Below the pieces are notes generated by a model. The model saw nothing but the letters and a program-made list of their open reading frames with translations, was not told the DNA's origin and made no database searches. This document shows, piece by piece, positions 44,409 to 56,928 of a stretch of 64,000 bases of DNA. Positions within the stretch are counted from its first letter, which is position 1, and every line of letters starts with the position of its first letter. Made by a program: the position numbers and the translations under genes. Source of the DNA: Bryum argenteum (taxonomy: Eukaryota; Streptophyta; Bryopsida; Bryales; Bryaceae); contig CM073327.1 in NCBI GenBank assembly GCA_037043015.1, positions 11,762,727 through 11,826,726 on the forward strand, written 5' to 3'.

Positions 44409-47400
44409 CTACCGGAAGTGACGTTTCGACGTGATCACCATATCCATCACGACTTCTTCAACGATGGCTTTCCAAAGCATGCTCTCGATATCCATACCGA
44501 CTTCCGCAACTTCAGCACTAAAACCCCTCCAATCGCCATACCGAACACCCATATCTCGTTCAATCAGAAAATCAATAGACAAGGAAGTGAGCTTCCGCCA
44601 GTCCTCAATCTTCCGGTACACTTCTTCCACGAGCTTCTGACCTCGCGGGCGAGAATTCGAGTACCATTGAATGCCCATCTCCGAGCACCAGCTCTGCCAC
44701 AGGGTCAAGGCGAAGGCTTCGTTCACGCAGTCGAACAGCAGCTTCCGATCACACCGCCACAACCCACCCGACCTTGTCTGAATCATCTTCTCCACGCCAG
44801 CGTCCTCGATGTCGCCACTCTCAAGCCTGTCGAACAATCCGGGGTCGATAGCCACGTCCTGGTCGAACCAAATTGGTGCGGATCCGTCTGACATCAAGTT
44901 GGCTGCCGACAGAACCTCTCGAACGAACCCTCGCTCTGAGTCCCTGGGATCGTCCGTGTGCTCCTTGTTGTAATCGAATGTGAAGCTCTGGAACATGGAG
45001 ATGTCCAGCAACGCCTGACGAATCTGGTCGTTGTCTGAATCGTACGATTTTACCGTAAGACTGCATGAGATCGTCTCGCAACTGTCGCTCTTGAATCGTG
45101 GATCTTCATCCGAGTTGAGAGTGCAGGACTCGGTCGCTTCGTCGTGGAATGGGGAGTTTAGAATCGACACTGGCGATGGCTGGCTTGCTGCCTCGTCCAA
45201 TACCGTTACTTGCTCCTCTAATAGCTTAGACTTCGTGAACATGGGTACCGCTTTTGGCTCATGGAGATCAGCTTCATCCCCATCTGTGTCTGAAGCTGCC
45301 GGAAGCTGCAATGCAGTATCCATGTTATTGCACCTGTTTTTGTGAATTGTAACAGGAGGGTGATGAAGAATCTAATGAAGAAACGAGATGGGTACCTCAA
45401 AAGTGCGAGGGGAATCGCAATCGGCGGGGTTGTAAGAAGCACAAGAGCTCCACGCATCGCCATTGCGGTCGTCGTCGTCAACACTGACTGAGGAGATGGA
45501 CGGACCCGAGCAGCTCCGTAGTTCACAGAAGAGGCTCGGCGAATCCACGCGCTGCTCCACGCAGTCGTCTTCCTCCCAGTTGAGGTCGTCCGGTCCAGCA
45601 GCTAAAAACTCCTGCAGATCGACATGGAAGACTTCTTCCGTCATGAGAAGCTCAATAGCCGAGGATTTCAATCCGTCAGGCTCGGTAGCGGCAGTCGTGT
45701 GATCAGGTGGAAGCACAGGAAAGACGTCGTCAATGCTTCGTGCTCGGGCATGCTTGGTGGGGTGCTTTCTATTGCCGAGAGTTATGGTGTGCTCATCGGT
45801 GTTCGACGCCTGATCCAATTCAGCACTCGTTTCGTCCCGGTTCAATCTGTCTTTTGCGAGCATTGTTTCCCGGACCCTTTGAATGCCTTGCAGGGTGTTC
45901 TTCGTCGTCTGCTTGCTGCTTGGAACTGCACTTTTGTTAGCCTTGTTAACGGGCTTTCTCGGAGTGCGGTACCCATCGAGTGGTGGCGCTTTAGCTGCAA
46001 GCTTGGTGGGAGCAGGATCGGGAGTTTCAGGCTTCGAAATTCGCGACGGTGTCACGCTTTTTGTGGGTTTGGTAGCAGCTGGGCGCGTAGCTCCTGGTTT
46101 GCTAGTTGTCGGCTGAGGGATGATCTCCTGAGCGAGGTCGATGCTCCGGCTTCTTGAGTGAATTGGCAGCGCGTCGAAGTCGGTGCTGCGGCTTCTCGAT
46201 TGGATTAGCGGAGCGTCGATGTCGTCTGATGATGTGATTGCTTTCATTCTGGTCGCCGTCGTCGACTGCGCAGGACGGATAGCGCCAGAAGCTTTGGTTT
46301 CCCGAACGGACGCTTCATTGTGAGCTTTCATTCGAGTGGCGCGGTGACGAGACGGAGGGGGTGATAGCGATTTCGTCGCTTTCTTCGAGGCGAGCTCTCG
46401 GCTCGCGACGCGAGGCTTTCGAGGAGCGCGCACGGGTATCAACGGACCGTCGGCAACTTCCACTGGAGGGGAAGAATTTGATTCGCTGTCTTCGCTGGCC
46501 CCATTCCAAACTGACGCTCGCCGCCGCCCTTGGAAAATCTTGCGTGCGACGTTCGCCAGCGCGGGTTTCGAGGACGCCGATTTCGAGCTCGCGGGTCGGC
46601 TGGAGCTCGGCTCGCTCTCGAGAAGCGAGCTTCGCTCGCTGCGGAACGAGCTCTCACGGCTCTTGGCTGCCAGCGGCCAGCCACTCGCAATCTCTGGGCC
46701 ATCTCTCTCTTCGGGCTGCGAAGCTGCGGGTCCGAGCCGTAACAAAAATGGCTGCTTCGGAGCGACGTCGGGTATATCAACATAAGGCGACATGCATTCG
46801 TCGTCTGGTCGGCATCGCAGAACTTTCAACGCCGCGCCTTTTTTCGAAAAGCGGCTCTCATACTGCTCCTGCGCGCGCTTCGCGAACCCCGGTATCCGAT
46901 CCCGGAGCGTCTTCTTACCCCCCTTCAAGTCGCGCTGCAGAAGGTCCTGCAGCAACACTGGCGGCTGCACTGGCTTCTGATCCATCACCGTCATGAATGA
47001 AAACGGCAATTCGCCAGCTCCCGAGTAGCTCTGGGAGCGCCCATGCCGCGCCGAAGGCTGGTATGGACCCTTGGGCAGCGACTCCAGCCCCATGAGACGA
47101 GCCACCACACTCGGCGCCCGCGAACTCGCGGCCCCGGCATCGTCACTCAAAATCAGCCCGGGAACTGCAGCACTCGTACTCTCTTTCACTTCAACCGCCT
47201 CTTGCGCATCGCATATCTGCAATAGCAGACTATCGAATGTAAGCAGACCCACTCTACAATGCACGCCGAAATTCAAACTTAAAATCCGACAACAGACACT
47301 ACCATTCGAGCCCTGGCCGTCGAACCATGGTCCTCACTGCGCATGCTTCGAGATCTTCGCAGTCCATCTTCAACTTTACCTACATAAACAGCATCACGCA

Positions 47401-47704
47401 TTCATTCAGTCCATCGCCAAAACACACCGTGCCCTTGCAGTTATCCTCCGATGCACTCTGCTAAGCGTGTCGATTCCTGCCCATTTCTAAAAAAAACAAC
47501 ATGCCCATTCTGAAGAACTGGATCTGCACACTCACTCGCGGCGAGACGCTTCGTAGAGTAGAACCGCTTGCCAGGGTTCCAATCGAAGAAGTGCAAAAAA
47601 GCACCGACACAGCCTCCATAGCGCGGCGAGTTCATAGTATGGTAAGACGAAGGGGTGCTACGCGCTTCCCCGCCCATGCTTAACACCGCCATCGCTCCCC
47701 TCAC
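44409..47704 (-). CDS. TRM/LONGIFOLIA-like protein (DUF3741 motif and DUF4378)
   Basis: Four exons, all GT-AG and in phase: 47,704-47,536, 47,379-47,303, 47,216-45,396 and 45,305-44,409, about 987 residues. Exon 1 has FLHFFDWNPGKRF, the conserved N-terminal motif of the family. Exon 3 starts near APSVVARLMGLESLP (DUF3741-associated motif), followed by a long basic, Ser/Pro-rich disordered stretch and an ELLMTEEVFHVDLQEFL motif. Exon 4 is the C-terminal DUF4378 (GFVREVLSAANLM, KLLFDCVNEAF, KLVEEVYRKIEDW). TRM proteins bind TON1 and microtubules and shape cell elongation and division planes in plants. The start could be any of four in-frame Met codons in exon 1; the one used is the first. Exon 2 (77 bases) was found by phase and splice sites and adds KVEDGLRRSRSMRSEDHG. 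Confidence 0.88.
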
Positions 47705-47721
47705 AACTACCTACGAATCCC

Positions 47722-47795
47722 TTGCATCTCCTTCAACGTTCCTTGCATCTCCTTCAACGTTCCTTGCACCTCCATCATCAACATTCCTTGCAGCT
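47722..47795. repeat. Short tandem repeat upstream of the TRM-like gene
   Basis: CCTTGCATCTCCTTCAACGTT and variants (CCTTGCACCTCC, CCTTGCAGCTCC) repeat about four times at 20-25 base spacing, just upstream of exon 1 on the minus strand. Confidence 0.75.
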
Positions 47796-47799
47796 CCAT

Positions 47800-50700
47800 C
47801 AACCAAGCTCGCCATCACTAAACTCGAGATCCATCCTCAATTCCGCAATCGCCGAAAGTGAGACATAGCCGCGGGGGAAACACGTAAAGTCACATAAATT
47901 CGCTGACTCCCAATCAGCAACACTCTCCGCGATCGTAGCAGATGCACACAGTTCGAAGCTTGCAGAGAAGACCACTTCAAACACCACCACCTAGGGATCG
48001 GCAATTCAAATCGTCCAGCACCGTTGGATACATCATATATATAGACTCGTGTAGACGTACCGATACCGAATTTCCTGATTCCTGCAACTCTACCGATCAT
48101 TGTTTCAGTGGTGATTCTATTGTTCAAGCTTGACCAGCAAGCAAGATATCGATCAGTGAGTCCCAGCCCGCATTAAACACTACAGTACTTGCAAACATCG
48201 ATCTGATCGACAACAGCCAGGGTACTGGCGGTTTGAATATGATGGTGATGACCCAGTAGGCACGCGGTGATCTGATGTTCCCAAGCTAGCAAAAAAAGGG
48301 AATTACTACTCATTTGTACGATTGTAATGGCTTTTCCTTCAAGATAAAACGAGGCAAAAGCGAGAATCTGATCACGGGAACGCTCACGGGAACTTTGGAG
48401 CCACTGTTTTGCGGTCTGGCTGGCCTTGTTTTCAGGATCAGTCTCTAATTAGAGAATGTGGGAAAAAATGGATGCAGATCTGATGTCACTTTTTGTTTTC
48501 GCTTCACAGCCGGAACTACAGTAATTGGTTCTTGGTTCCCTATGTTTGCTCGGTCATATTGGTGGTTTTTACTGTTAAGATTTGACTTCCGGTTGTAATT
48601 AATGGTGAGTAAAATACCTAGAAATTCAAGTTCGGTAATCGGTACATGGACTTGTTGTCGGAGGTCAAAATTGCAATAAGTTCGTGATTCTGTGGCTAGT
48701 CAAAATGGTGATCTGGTCAACAAGTTTCACATGAGGTGTTCTCATAACAAGGTAAATAGTTCTGTAAATTCTGGTAAACATGTGGGATTGCAAGGTACTT
48801 ATGATGAGTTTCTTGACCGTATGAGTACTCGAAATAACTTTTTGGTAATTTGAGCACCTTGTTTTCCATCTAAGGTGGCGGCTCAAAGTTCACAAAGTAA
48901 CAAAAATCACTCACGCGGTGTATCAAGCAAGGCTGACATTGTAGATTCCAACTTCAAATTTCAATGTACTCAACCATGGTGTACAGTTTTGATTGGTTAC
49001 TTCTAGGAACACAATGGGATTTACTTTCAACATTCCTAACCAACCCAAGATAACTAATACACTATTCCTGATTCCATTCTCTCCAATCTTCTACATACTT
49101 TACACATTTTTTAAGGTTGATTCCCTTGACCAAGCCTACCAATCTAAAATATATATAGCCTCCTATGTTACACTATGAACCTCGCCGTTCGTGAGCAAAT
49201 TTTGGTGTTCTAGCACCAAAAGATCCAAGTTGGATGCAAGATCAAGGATATACTTTGACCTTGCGGTTAGTCAAAACGACTCCTCCTCGGTTCCTAGTTA
49301 TGCACATTCCATTATTTTAATCTCAATTATCCTCGGTCCATTATACTAACCTCAATTATTGGTACACAAATCTTGTTCGAATATTACAGGTAGGCAATTT
49401 CGGTGCAAGACCTTACTGTGCAATGAAACTTGCATGCATGAGAAAGACACGGCCCATGGATGTTGTCCTTATTTACCAGAACTACAGTGGTATGCAGATT
49501 AAGTTACTCATGGGGGTGGTCAAACTGGAGTCGTCCTACGTGAGTATTAAATAACATGAATTTCTGTGCCTTTTGAACAAACTCTTCATCTTTACCGAAA
49601 TGTGTGCCAATCTCAATAAGAGATGTGGAGCTCTGGTTTTACTTGTCGTGCATGATCGATTTCTTTTTGTTTGTTTTTTGCAATGTCTGTGGGGGGGGGG
49701 GGGTTGTTTTTACTCCGATTTGCAGGTTGTCGCCATTGTCAAAGGCTTCTGAAACGCTTCCTGCAGTATGTTTAGGGTTTTGAATCTCCACCAACATTAT
49801 TATGACATGCAAAAAGTTGGCTGCTTGTTTGAATTGGAATACAGCACTAGAACCCATGCAAATTCTCGTCCTTTGTCTTATATACATGCGCAATGTAGGC
49901 CCCCACAAAACTGCACAAAAACACATGTAAGTAAAGAATAGTATTATTTGAAACCACTGCTTTCACACACTTTAAGGAAGGAAGGAAAATATTGGCAGGG
50001 GGGTGACACAGACTGGCAACGATCCTATTGCAGGTACTCACAAAGCCCCAGAGGGCCAGAGGGGGTGCCAGAGTATAAAGACATGCTATCCCTATTGCCC
50101 ACAGCTTCTAGATACCCTGCCTGCAACTTCTTTTACTTATTATCATACTCTTATGGTATAATTGGAAGCTCCAGACTTTAACCTTTTTCAAGTGCTGTGG
50201 CGGTCTAACCTTTTTCTCTACCAAATTGGTAGGTATCTTGAGTACAAAAAAGTGTGTGATTTTTGCTATTAGTTTCTCAACTTTGGTGAATCTTGGGGTT
50301 TGACAATGAAAAGAATTCGGTGATGAGAGTCACCTAGCATTGGAACTGTCATAGTTGAAGAGAATTAAAAATGAAGTAAAAATAAGAATACCGGCTTTTG
50401 TGAGGTTGGCGTGAATAAAATGACTGCTTGACCTACACTTGATGATATGCCCACAAGACAAAACAAGTTTTTTGTCTAAATTCGTCAAACCTGAAACAGG
50501 TGTATGCGGTATATAACAATATATCCATGCGTTCTTCTATATGAAAATTCACTCACATGTTTTCCTAGTCAGCTATCATGAAAATTGCATTGCAAAGGTA
50601 TTAGCGGGAAAATATAAGGTGGGTACCTCATATCTTCACATACTCACTCTCACTCTTGGTACGTTTGCATTCAAAAAACTCAACTATTAGTTGAGATGTA

Positions 50701-51630
50701 TTCCTCGTTTCCTTTTTACACATAAAACTATTGATTCGTAACATAAGACCAATACGTTGTCTAGAATCTATTCCTGGGAGTCATTTTGAGACACCATACC
50801 AACCTTAAGATAGAACTTCTTCAAGTGTCAAGGCATCTCCACACAAAGCAAATTAAACCTTGAATACCACAAGACACCTCCACTCACATTTTTTTTTTAA
50901 ACCCCTAAAGATCCTTGATACAAAACTGTCTAAATTATCAAAAAGAACCTTCTTCTACTTCAGGCCCAAAGAAACTCAATCTAAGCATTATTTAGAAGAT
51001 CCAACTGTAGGATCTTGAAGTTAACATGACCTTTTATCCATACGTCAAATTTGAACCGTTAAATTTTCTCCGATTTTGAGATTATAACGGTAAAAGTTAG
51101 CTGAAATGTTTTCCATGCGGAAACCCCTAAAAGCCGATTCGGCTTTCTTGGATGGGTTAAGCATATTTCAAAAACCAGCAAATTTTTGAAATCAAAGAAG
51201 AGTAGGAATTTCAAAAGTGTAAATGGCAGTGAAAAGTGTAGGATCTGAGTCCTAGTACAATACTGACTCCGTTGTTGGCTTCAGTAACACTCCATTAAAT
51301 TCCCGGTACAAATTGGAAGCTCTCTTCACAAGGGAATTTTCAAATTTGATTTGCCTTGGAAATGGCAGGGAAACAAGGAACATGCACAATTTGGCAGGCT
51401 TCGATCTCAAGTCAGGTGATGTGGGGGGTGTTTCCAGGGCTTCAATTTTTGTACCGGCAGTACAGTACTGGTGTGTGTAAGGTTAGGTCAGTGAAATTTA
51501 AATGTTGAAAATGATGGGAAAGCATGAGTTTGCTTGCGGGGGGGGGGGGGTGGGGGCATTCATTAATTTTGTGTGCAATTCCTTTGGGGGTGGGTTTTGA
51601 TTGGTTTTTGGATGGGATGGCTTATGGTAG
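47800..51630. other. Intergenic, no gene recognised
   Basis: Includes the promoter side of the TRM-like gene. Small open frames show no motifs. Runs of 14 G at about 49,691 and of 12 G at about 51,539 are present. At 50.89-51.16 kb TTTAAACCCCTAAAG and GATGGGTTAAG could be worn ends of a TTAA-type element. Confidence 0.4.
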
Positions 51631-51635
51631 AGTAG

Positions 51636-51955
51636 CCTAAAATGGCGCAGTGCCGAAAATGGAGCCCTAGTAATCTTCACTGTCACGTACATAATAGCTT
51701 CTCCATACAACAGTACCATGTACACACTGCAAAGATTATAGGGCGTCACTTTAGGGCACCATTTTAGGAACACCTATATTTCCATCTTTAAAAATTCATT
51801 ACTTACTGTAGAAGAGTCGAAAAATGATGATTCCACTTGCTCTAGTTTTCTACTAATTTTCCTCATGCACAAAAATTGCTTGCACTTGCAACATTCCTGT
51901 AGATTTTCTGTGCTGAAAATTGCGCCATTATAGGGCACCTTACCATACTTGACAA
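51636..51955. repeat. Non-autonomous repeat, relative of 41.88-42.18 kb
   Basis: The left end CCTAAAATGGCGCA and inverse right end CCTATAATGGCGCA form an imperfect inverted repeat. Internal words match the 41.9-kb copy in order. No coding. Confidence 0.7.
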
Positions 51956-52053
51956 ATTGATTTGAATAATGGAAGGGTTTTGCTTATGATTGCTTTTGCT
52001 TTTATGTGTTGTTGCGTCAGTGTGATGAGAAAGAGTGGGTAGTTACTAGTACT

Positions 52054-53034
52054 TTAACCCCTAAACGCCCGAGCCTATTTTTAGCAGAAAAGCACATTTC
52101 CATAGAAATCGTCATAGATGAAAATCAAGAGAAGCTATTAAGATCTCAACCTTACAAACTTATAATAGACTTATCGAAGATCATGTGGACCAAAATTTGA
52201 GTCATGAGGCCTTATAGATCGGGAGATCATAACATATTAATATCAAAAACAAACTGCAAAATTTCATCATTTTCACTTTGAGGTGAAAATGCTACCAATA
52301 TACCTATTGCAATGAAAAAATCACCAACTAGAAAGATGTTCACCTTCATCTTAATAAGTCCTTTACCCAACAAAAATTCATCAAAAAAATTTCTTGGCTC
52401 AAATAAAAGCCATGCAATGGTAAAAACTACCGAACATTTTACAAAGGAAAAATAGTCCAAAACTAGACCCTTTGCATTCAATTTCATGCCTTATCTTCAA
52501 AACATCTTCGATCTTGTTAAGGTTTCTACCACTTAGACTAGACTCTAATTGGAGGCCATCCCAAAAATTAAGTTGAAATCCAACGGTGGATGAGGGAGAT
52601 ATAGCTCCTCAAATATCATCCATTTTCTCACTTTTTCTGTTGACAAAACATCATTGCAAATCCAATAGCAAAATCATTTGGATCAAAAAACTTCACACTA
52701 CAAAGTTGTTAAGAATCACCTTAGGATCATGACCATGAAAAAAAAAATCATGAAAAACTATTTTAGATTTCACATAATTGGCTTGCAATGGTAAAACATG
52801 CCAAATGTTTGAAAACCCAAAAACAAGAGCTGCCAACACTAAAATCCATGCCATTTATTCATACTTTATTTTGTGAGTCTGCAATTTTTACAACACAAAC
52901 TAGACTTGATTTGGAACCTAACCCAAGTGATTTCATCCAAAACGGACCTCGGATGGAGAAGATATGGCTCTTCAAAGTTTCTGGATGTACATCCACAATG
53001 TCGTTTTTCGACATCGTGGGCGTTTAAGGGTTAA
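52054..53034. mobile_element. TTAA-flanked CCC...GGG element, about 980 bp
   Basis: Ends are TTAA-CCCCTAAACGCCC and inverted TTAA-CCCTTAAACGCCC, as in the foldback at 17.9 kb. Internal sequence is AT-rich and partly repeated in inverse at 22.9-23.98 kb. The 64-86-codon frames inside are not supported as genes. Confidence 0.75.
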
Positions 53035-53518
53035 TTGGAAGTTATATCTTAAGGGAATTGGTTTTCAAGTGATATTTTGTGTGTATATTAGCTAATGTTA
53101 GTATAGTACGGGGGTGGGGGGTTAGACAAGGGGTTAAGGGGGCTAGTTTTGGGGTTGGGGTCATTGAAATTGAGCTCCCTCATTGGTTTAGGAGTAAAGG
53201 TTACTCCCATTGTGTTTATATGGAGAGTGGAGGCTAATGTTATTGAAATTATTCCTCTTACACCATTTTAGTTTTATATTAGCATGTAAGGGGCCATAAT
53301 ATGGCCTCAAGGCTTCAAAAGGGAAGTTAACAAAATGGTCAACCAACCCACTTCCTTTAAGATTTTGTTAAGACAATTAATGCGCTTGAGCTGTTTTTTT
53401 ATTCATGGCTCCAAGGGCTATTCACATACCACATGGGATGGATTGGCCTCCAATTTGTTACGACCCTCGCCTTAATGTAAACATGCCCTAATAATATCAA
53501 TCACCAACTTCGGTAGGT
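53035..53518. other. Intergenic, G-rich patch
   Basis: A G-rich patch (GGGGGTGGGGGG, GGGGTTAAGGGGG) at 53,108-53,160, otherwise nothing recognised. Confidence 0.4.
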
Positions 53519-53527
53519 GGGATGATA

Positions 53528-53864
53528 AAAGAAGAAGAGAAACTCCAACCTATTTAGATGTCGGTGTGAATAGTGTTTGTTTGTCCTATCCTTGGATATA
53601 TGCCCGGAGGTCATCACACCAATGGCGGGATTTCTAACCCCCTTGGGGTGAACACTATACTAGTTTCTACTTAGCTACTAGTGCCTCAGAGATATCTGAC
53701 ATAGTATCCTCCCAAAGGCTTTTGAGGTACCCATACAACAAGATTCAAGAACCCTCGACCATGGTTGGATAGACTATGCTGGTGAGCACCACGCCAGTAT
53801 GGGTGTGGAATCTAGGACCTCCTCATTGAGGGCTATGACCTCTAACCACCAAACTAAGGGTGGA
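53528..53864 (-). mobile_element. SINE, 337 bp, with tRNA-like head
   Basis: Flanked by GGGATGATA on both sides (53,519-53,527 and 53,865-53,873). On the minus strand it begins with a near A-box TAGTTTGGTGGTTAG and a near B-box (GGTCCTAGATTCC) 30-40 bases on, and ends in an A/T-rich tail (TCTTCTTCTTTTATC). This is the layout of tRNA-derived SINEs transcribed by RNA polymerase III. Copia 2 inserted exactly at its head-side flank. Confidence 0.7.
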
Positions 53865-53875
53865 GGGATGATACA

Positions 53876-54133
53876 TGTTGTAAATAGAATGTTCTACTCC
53901 TACTGTAAGTTACTATACTTTTAGTTAGTTAGTGCATGTAATTAGCACCAACCACTAACTGTGAGTTCGTGCATGAGATTAGTCCCATCCTTTAAACAAG
54001 GAGTTTTAATAGAAGGATGCATGGGCAAATCATGGGTAAAACCCAAGTTAAACTTTAGTTCTACCTTCTATATAAAGTTACAGGAGAGCTAGCCTCTCCT
54101 CACTTCTTTCTTGTCAATCTCTTGCTCACAACA
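53876..54133 (+). repeat. Left LTR of copia 2
   Basis: 258 bases, TGTTGTAAAT to CTCACAACA, with a TATATAAAG promoter-like motif about 60 bases from its end. Confidence 0.95.
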
Positions 54134-54657
54134 CGTTATGAGCACGAGTTTGTACTCATGCTTTGGAGCCATTTTTAGTTTTATTTGAGAGCTAGAGCTT
54201 AGCCAGCACGAGAGCCAGCCGCTAGCAGACCACCGTGTTGCCGCTTCCGCAAGCCGCAGCAGCCTCCCTGCAGGCCTCAGCAGCCGTCCAACAGACCACA
54301 GGCCCTTTGCTTGAACAAGATCTGTTCTATACACGACTATACTTGAACAATATATGTTCTATAGTGCGTACATCTGATCTGTGTATTCATACATAGACAA
54401 GAACTCCAACCCTTTGCTGCCCTGAGGCAGGCTCAGTCCAGCTGCTCGTGGAGCCAGCCTCCGCCCATGCTGCCGGCCCTTGTGCCGCGCCACCGCTGCG
54501 CTGCAACCTCAGGCTACTATCGTCACGTTCACCGCTCCCACTTCGGCCGCTGGCCCTGCAATCCTGCCGCTTCCAGCTAATCTGAAGTTTTACTATCTCA
54601 GTTTTTACGCTATCAATTTACGTTTTTTTTTAAAACTTTATTTCCTTTAATTTACTC

Positions 54658-55885
54658 TTGCTTGATAAGATAGTATCTTGTCTTCTAAGTTTTGCTATCA
54701 TGGCTGCTTCTAAGCCCATAGTAGAAAATAAAATAGCTAAGAGTATCCAGCCCCTTACATTTCCTGAGTTAGAAGCTGATGGTAGAAATTATTTGCGATG
54801 GTGCGTTGGTTTCAAAGCGTACTTTGTATCTAACGAGTTAGAAGATATTCTAACTTACCCGGTACCCGCAAATTTCACGGCCGCACAGAAGAGCCGGGCC
54901 ATCGTTTTATGCGAAAGCATATTGACAATTCTCTTCAACAGCAATACTTACAAGTTGATGACCCAGCAGATCTTTGGAGGCAACTGGAGGCAAGGTTTCG
55001 ACATGAGAAGACCATCTTTTTGCCCAAGGCCCGCAGTGACTGGGCAAATCTAAGGGTGTATGATTTAGCAGACTTCTCATCATACAACATCCAACTCTTC
55101 ACAATTGTATCTCAACTACATATGTGTGGAGAACCAAAGAACGATGAGGAAATGATTGACAAGACTTTGCCAACCTTCCCAACTGCGTCTGCATTGCTGG
55201 CCCAGATGTACCGGACTATGAAGTTCAAGACTTACAGCGAGCTCACACAGTTTTTGCTCCTCTCCGAACAACAACAACAACTGCTGCTGAAGAATAACGA
55301 CGCCAAACCGCCACGTGAGACCAACGCAGTGGAGATACCAACACGGAAGGCTTAGGGAGGTGGGAAGTCCAATCAACAGAAGCAGAAACAAACTCCGTAT
55401 ACCAGGCCTCAAAATAAGTCTTCTAACTCGGACTCTCGCTCTTCTAGTAAGTCCGTTTTCCGCAAATGTTTCAAGTGTGGTAGAGACGGTCACTTACAAA
55501 AGGATTGCCGAACGGGCGAGTGTAAACAGTGTGGTGGCCCGAGACATCTAACTCGGGATTGTAAATCCAATATGTGTCAAAAATGTGGCAGAGTTGGACA
55601 TAAGACTTCTGATTGTCGGGCTGGAGCGTACACGAAGAAGTTGTACAAAGAAGTCCAAGAGCTCCGGAAGGGTCAGAGAGAGTCACACTCTCTAGATGCC
55701 CTATCTCTTGATGGCACTGACCCTGAGAACTACACTGCCATAGTTGAGTCTTTGAGCACTCACATCCACTCGGAGACATCCGATGGAGACATGGCTTTGC
55801 CAGACAGTGGATCCACGCATACAATCTTACGTAGCGCACGCTACTTTGATTTCTCGAGACATGATTCGGAAGCATGGCGCACTTG
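54658..55885 (+). pseudogene. copia 2 gag and protease (broken)
   Basis: The first frame (from MAASKPIVENK, 54,700) gives the gag N-terminus (RNYLRWCVGFKAYF). It shifts near 54,905 into a second frame (PADLWRQLEARFRHEKTIFLP) that stops at a TAG at 55,353, where the same frame carries on to the zinc region. Three CCHC knuckles follow in a row: CFKCGRDGHLQKDC, CKQCGGPRHLTRDC and CQKCGRVGHKTSDC. Copia gags usually have one. Then comes the protease motif LPDSGSTHTIL near 55,800. The frame is cut at 55,885 by the CACTA-type insertion. The residues flanking that insertion join in frame with the pol part once it is excluded. Confidence 0.85.
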
Positions 55886-56044
55886 CACTACTAGAAAATT
55901 CAGCGTCTGAATCACCATGAAAACGTTGATATTTTCAGTTGATTTGGACGCGCTGATCTGGACATTGATCAACACAAAACTGTTGATATTTTCTGTTGAT
56001 TCGGTCAAGGATAATTTATTTTTTTATAAGATGAAAATTAAACT

Positions 56045-56215
56045 TAAAACAACCAGTGGGGCCCACAACAAACCCAATTGTCACACGAGTAGGGCCCACC
56101 TCGAAACCCCTCCTTTAAGGGAAGGGCCGGAGGCGAGACTCGAACCCAAGACCTCCCGTCTCCCACCCCACGTCCTTTGCCACTACACCATCTAACTCCA
56201 CGTATGTACATTAAT
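56045..56215 (-). mobile_element. tRNA-derived SINE inside the CACTA element
   Basis: On the minus strand an A-box TGGTGTAGTGG (about 56,180-56,190) and a B-box GGGTTCGAGTCTC (56,135-56,147) have tRNA-like spacing of about 35 bases. No acceptor stem or CCA-type fold closes it, so it is a SINE head and not a tRNA gene. Its exact ends are not clear. Confidence 0.65.
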
Positions 56216-56611
56216 GTCTTAATTTTGTACTTATAGAGAAACTGCCCCATTGGCTATTAATTTGCCTTGTAAAAACGTTTTTTTTTTTCAATTTTTTTTT
56301 TTTTGCACTATTTCATGCAGGTATCTATATTACAATACAGGAGGCTTTGTCTCACACGACGGTTCCGCGCTGGAATCCGTCGTGGAGACTTGCCTCCTGT
56401 ATCCACACAACCAATATTGGAATAGAAAGTAAAAAAACTAGAAGTAGATTGTAGCTCTTTTGGGTATTTTGATGGTAAAGAGATAAAGATGTGATAGTAA
56501 AGTTTAGAAAAATCTATGACTTAGAATTAAAGTAGGAACTGAAAGTAAAAAGAGTAGGAGTAGACTGTTGGTCTTTTGAGAAAGGAACTTCTCTCAAAGA
56601 GATTTTTTAAA

Positions 56612-56906
56612 ATTTTCTGTATCAACTTATTTGAAGTTTATGAATGTTTTATAGCTTTAGGCAATCCAAGTTGAACGTGCTCAACGGCACGGGTCCCACT
56701 AGTTTTTTTACATCGTGAAAAATATTCAAAGTTTGCTGGGCAGTAAAAAGACGCCTCAACCTAAAAAAAAACAAAAATTCAAAAAATTTCGAAATTTTTT
56801 CTACATGTAGAAAAACTAGTGGGACCCGTGCCGTTGAGCACGTTCAACTTGGATTGCCTAAAGCTATAAAACATTCATAAACTTCAAATAAGTTTATACA
56901 GAAAAT
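56612..56906. repeat. Near-perfect 98-bp-stem hairpin
   Basis: Bases 56,612-56,710 and 56,807-56,906 are inverted copies with about two mismatches (shared GCTTTAGGCAATCCAAGTTG and CGGCACGGGTCCCACTAG). The loop of about 96 bases repeats, in inverse, the sequence near 58,545-58,605. Confidence 0.9.
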
Positions 56907-56928
56907 ATTAAAAAAATACATATCGAAT

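Noticed and set aside
45463..46996. Plus-strand open frames across the TRM-like gene
   Set aside because: Antisense shadows of GC-richer coding exons; the minus strand has family motifs and phased introns.
56045..56215. tRNA gene
   Set aside because: A and B boxes are present, but no complete cloverleaf with a matching acceptor stem can be drawn; better explained as a SINE head.
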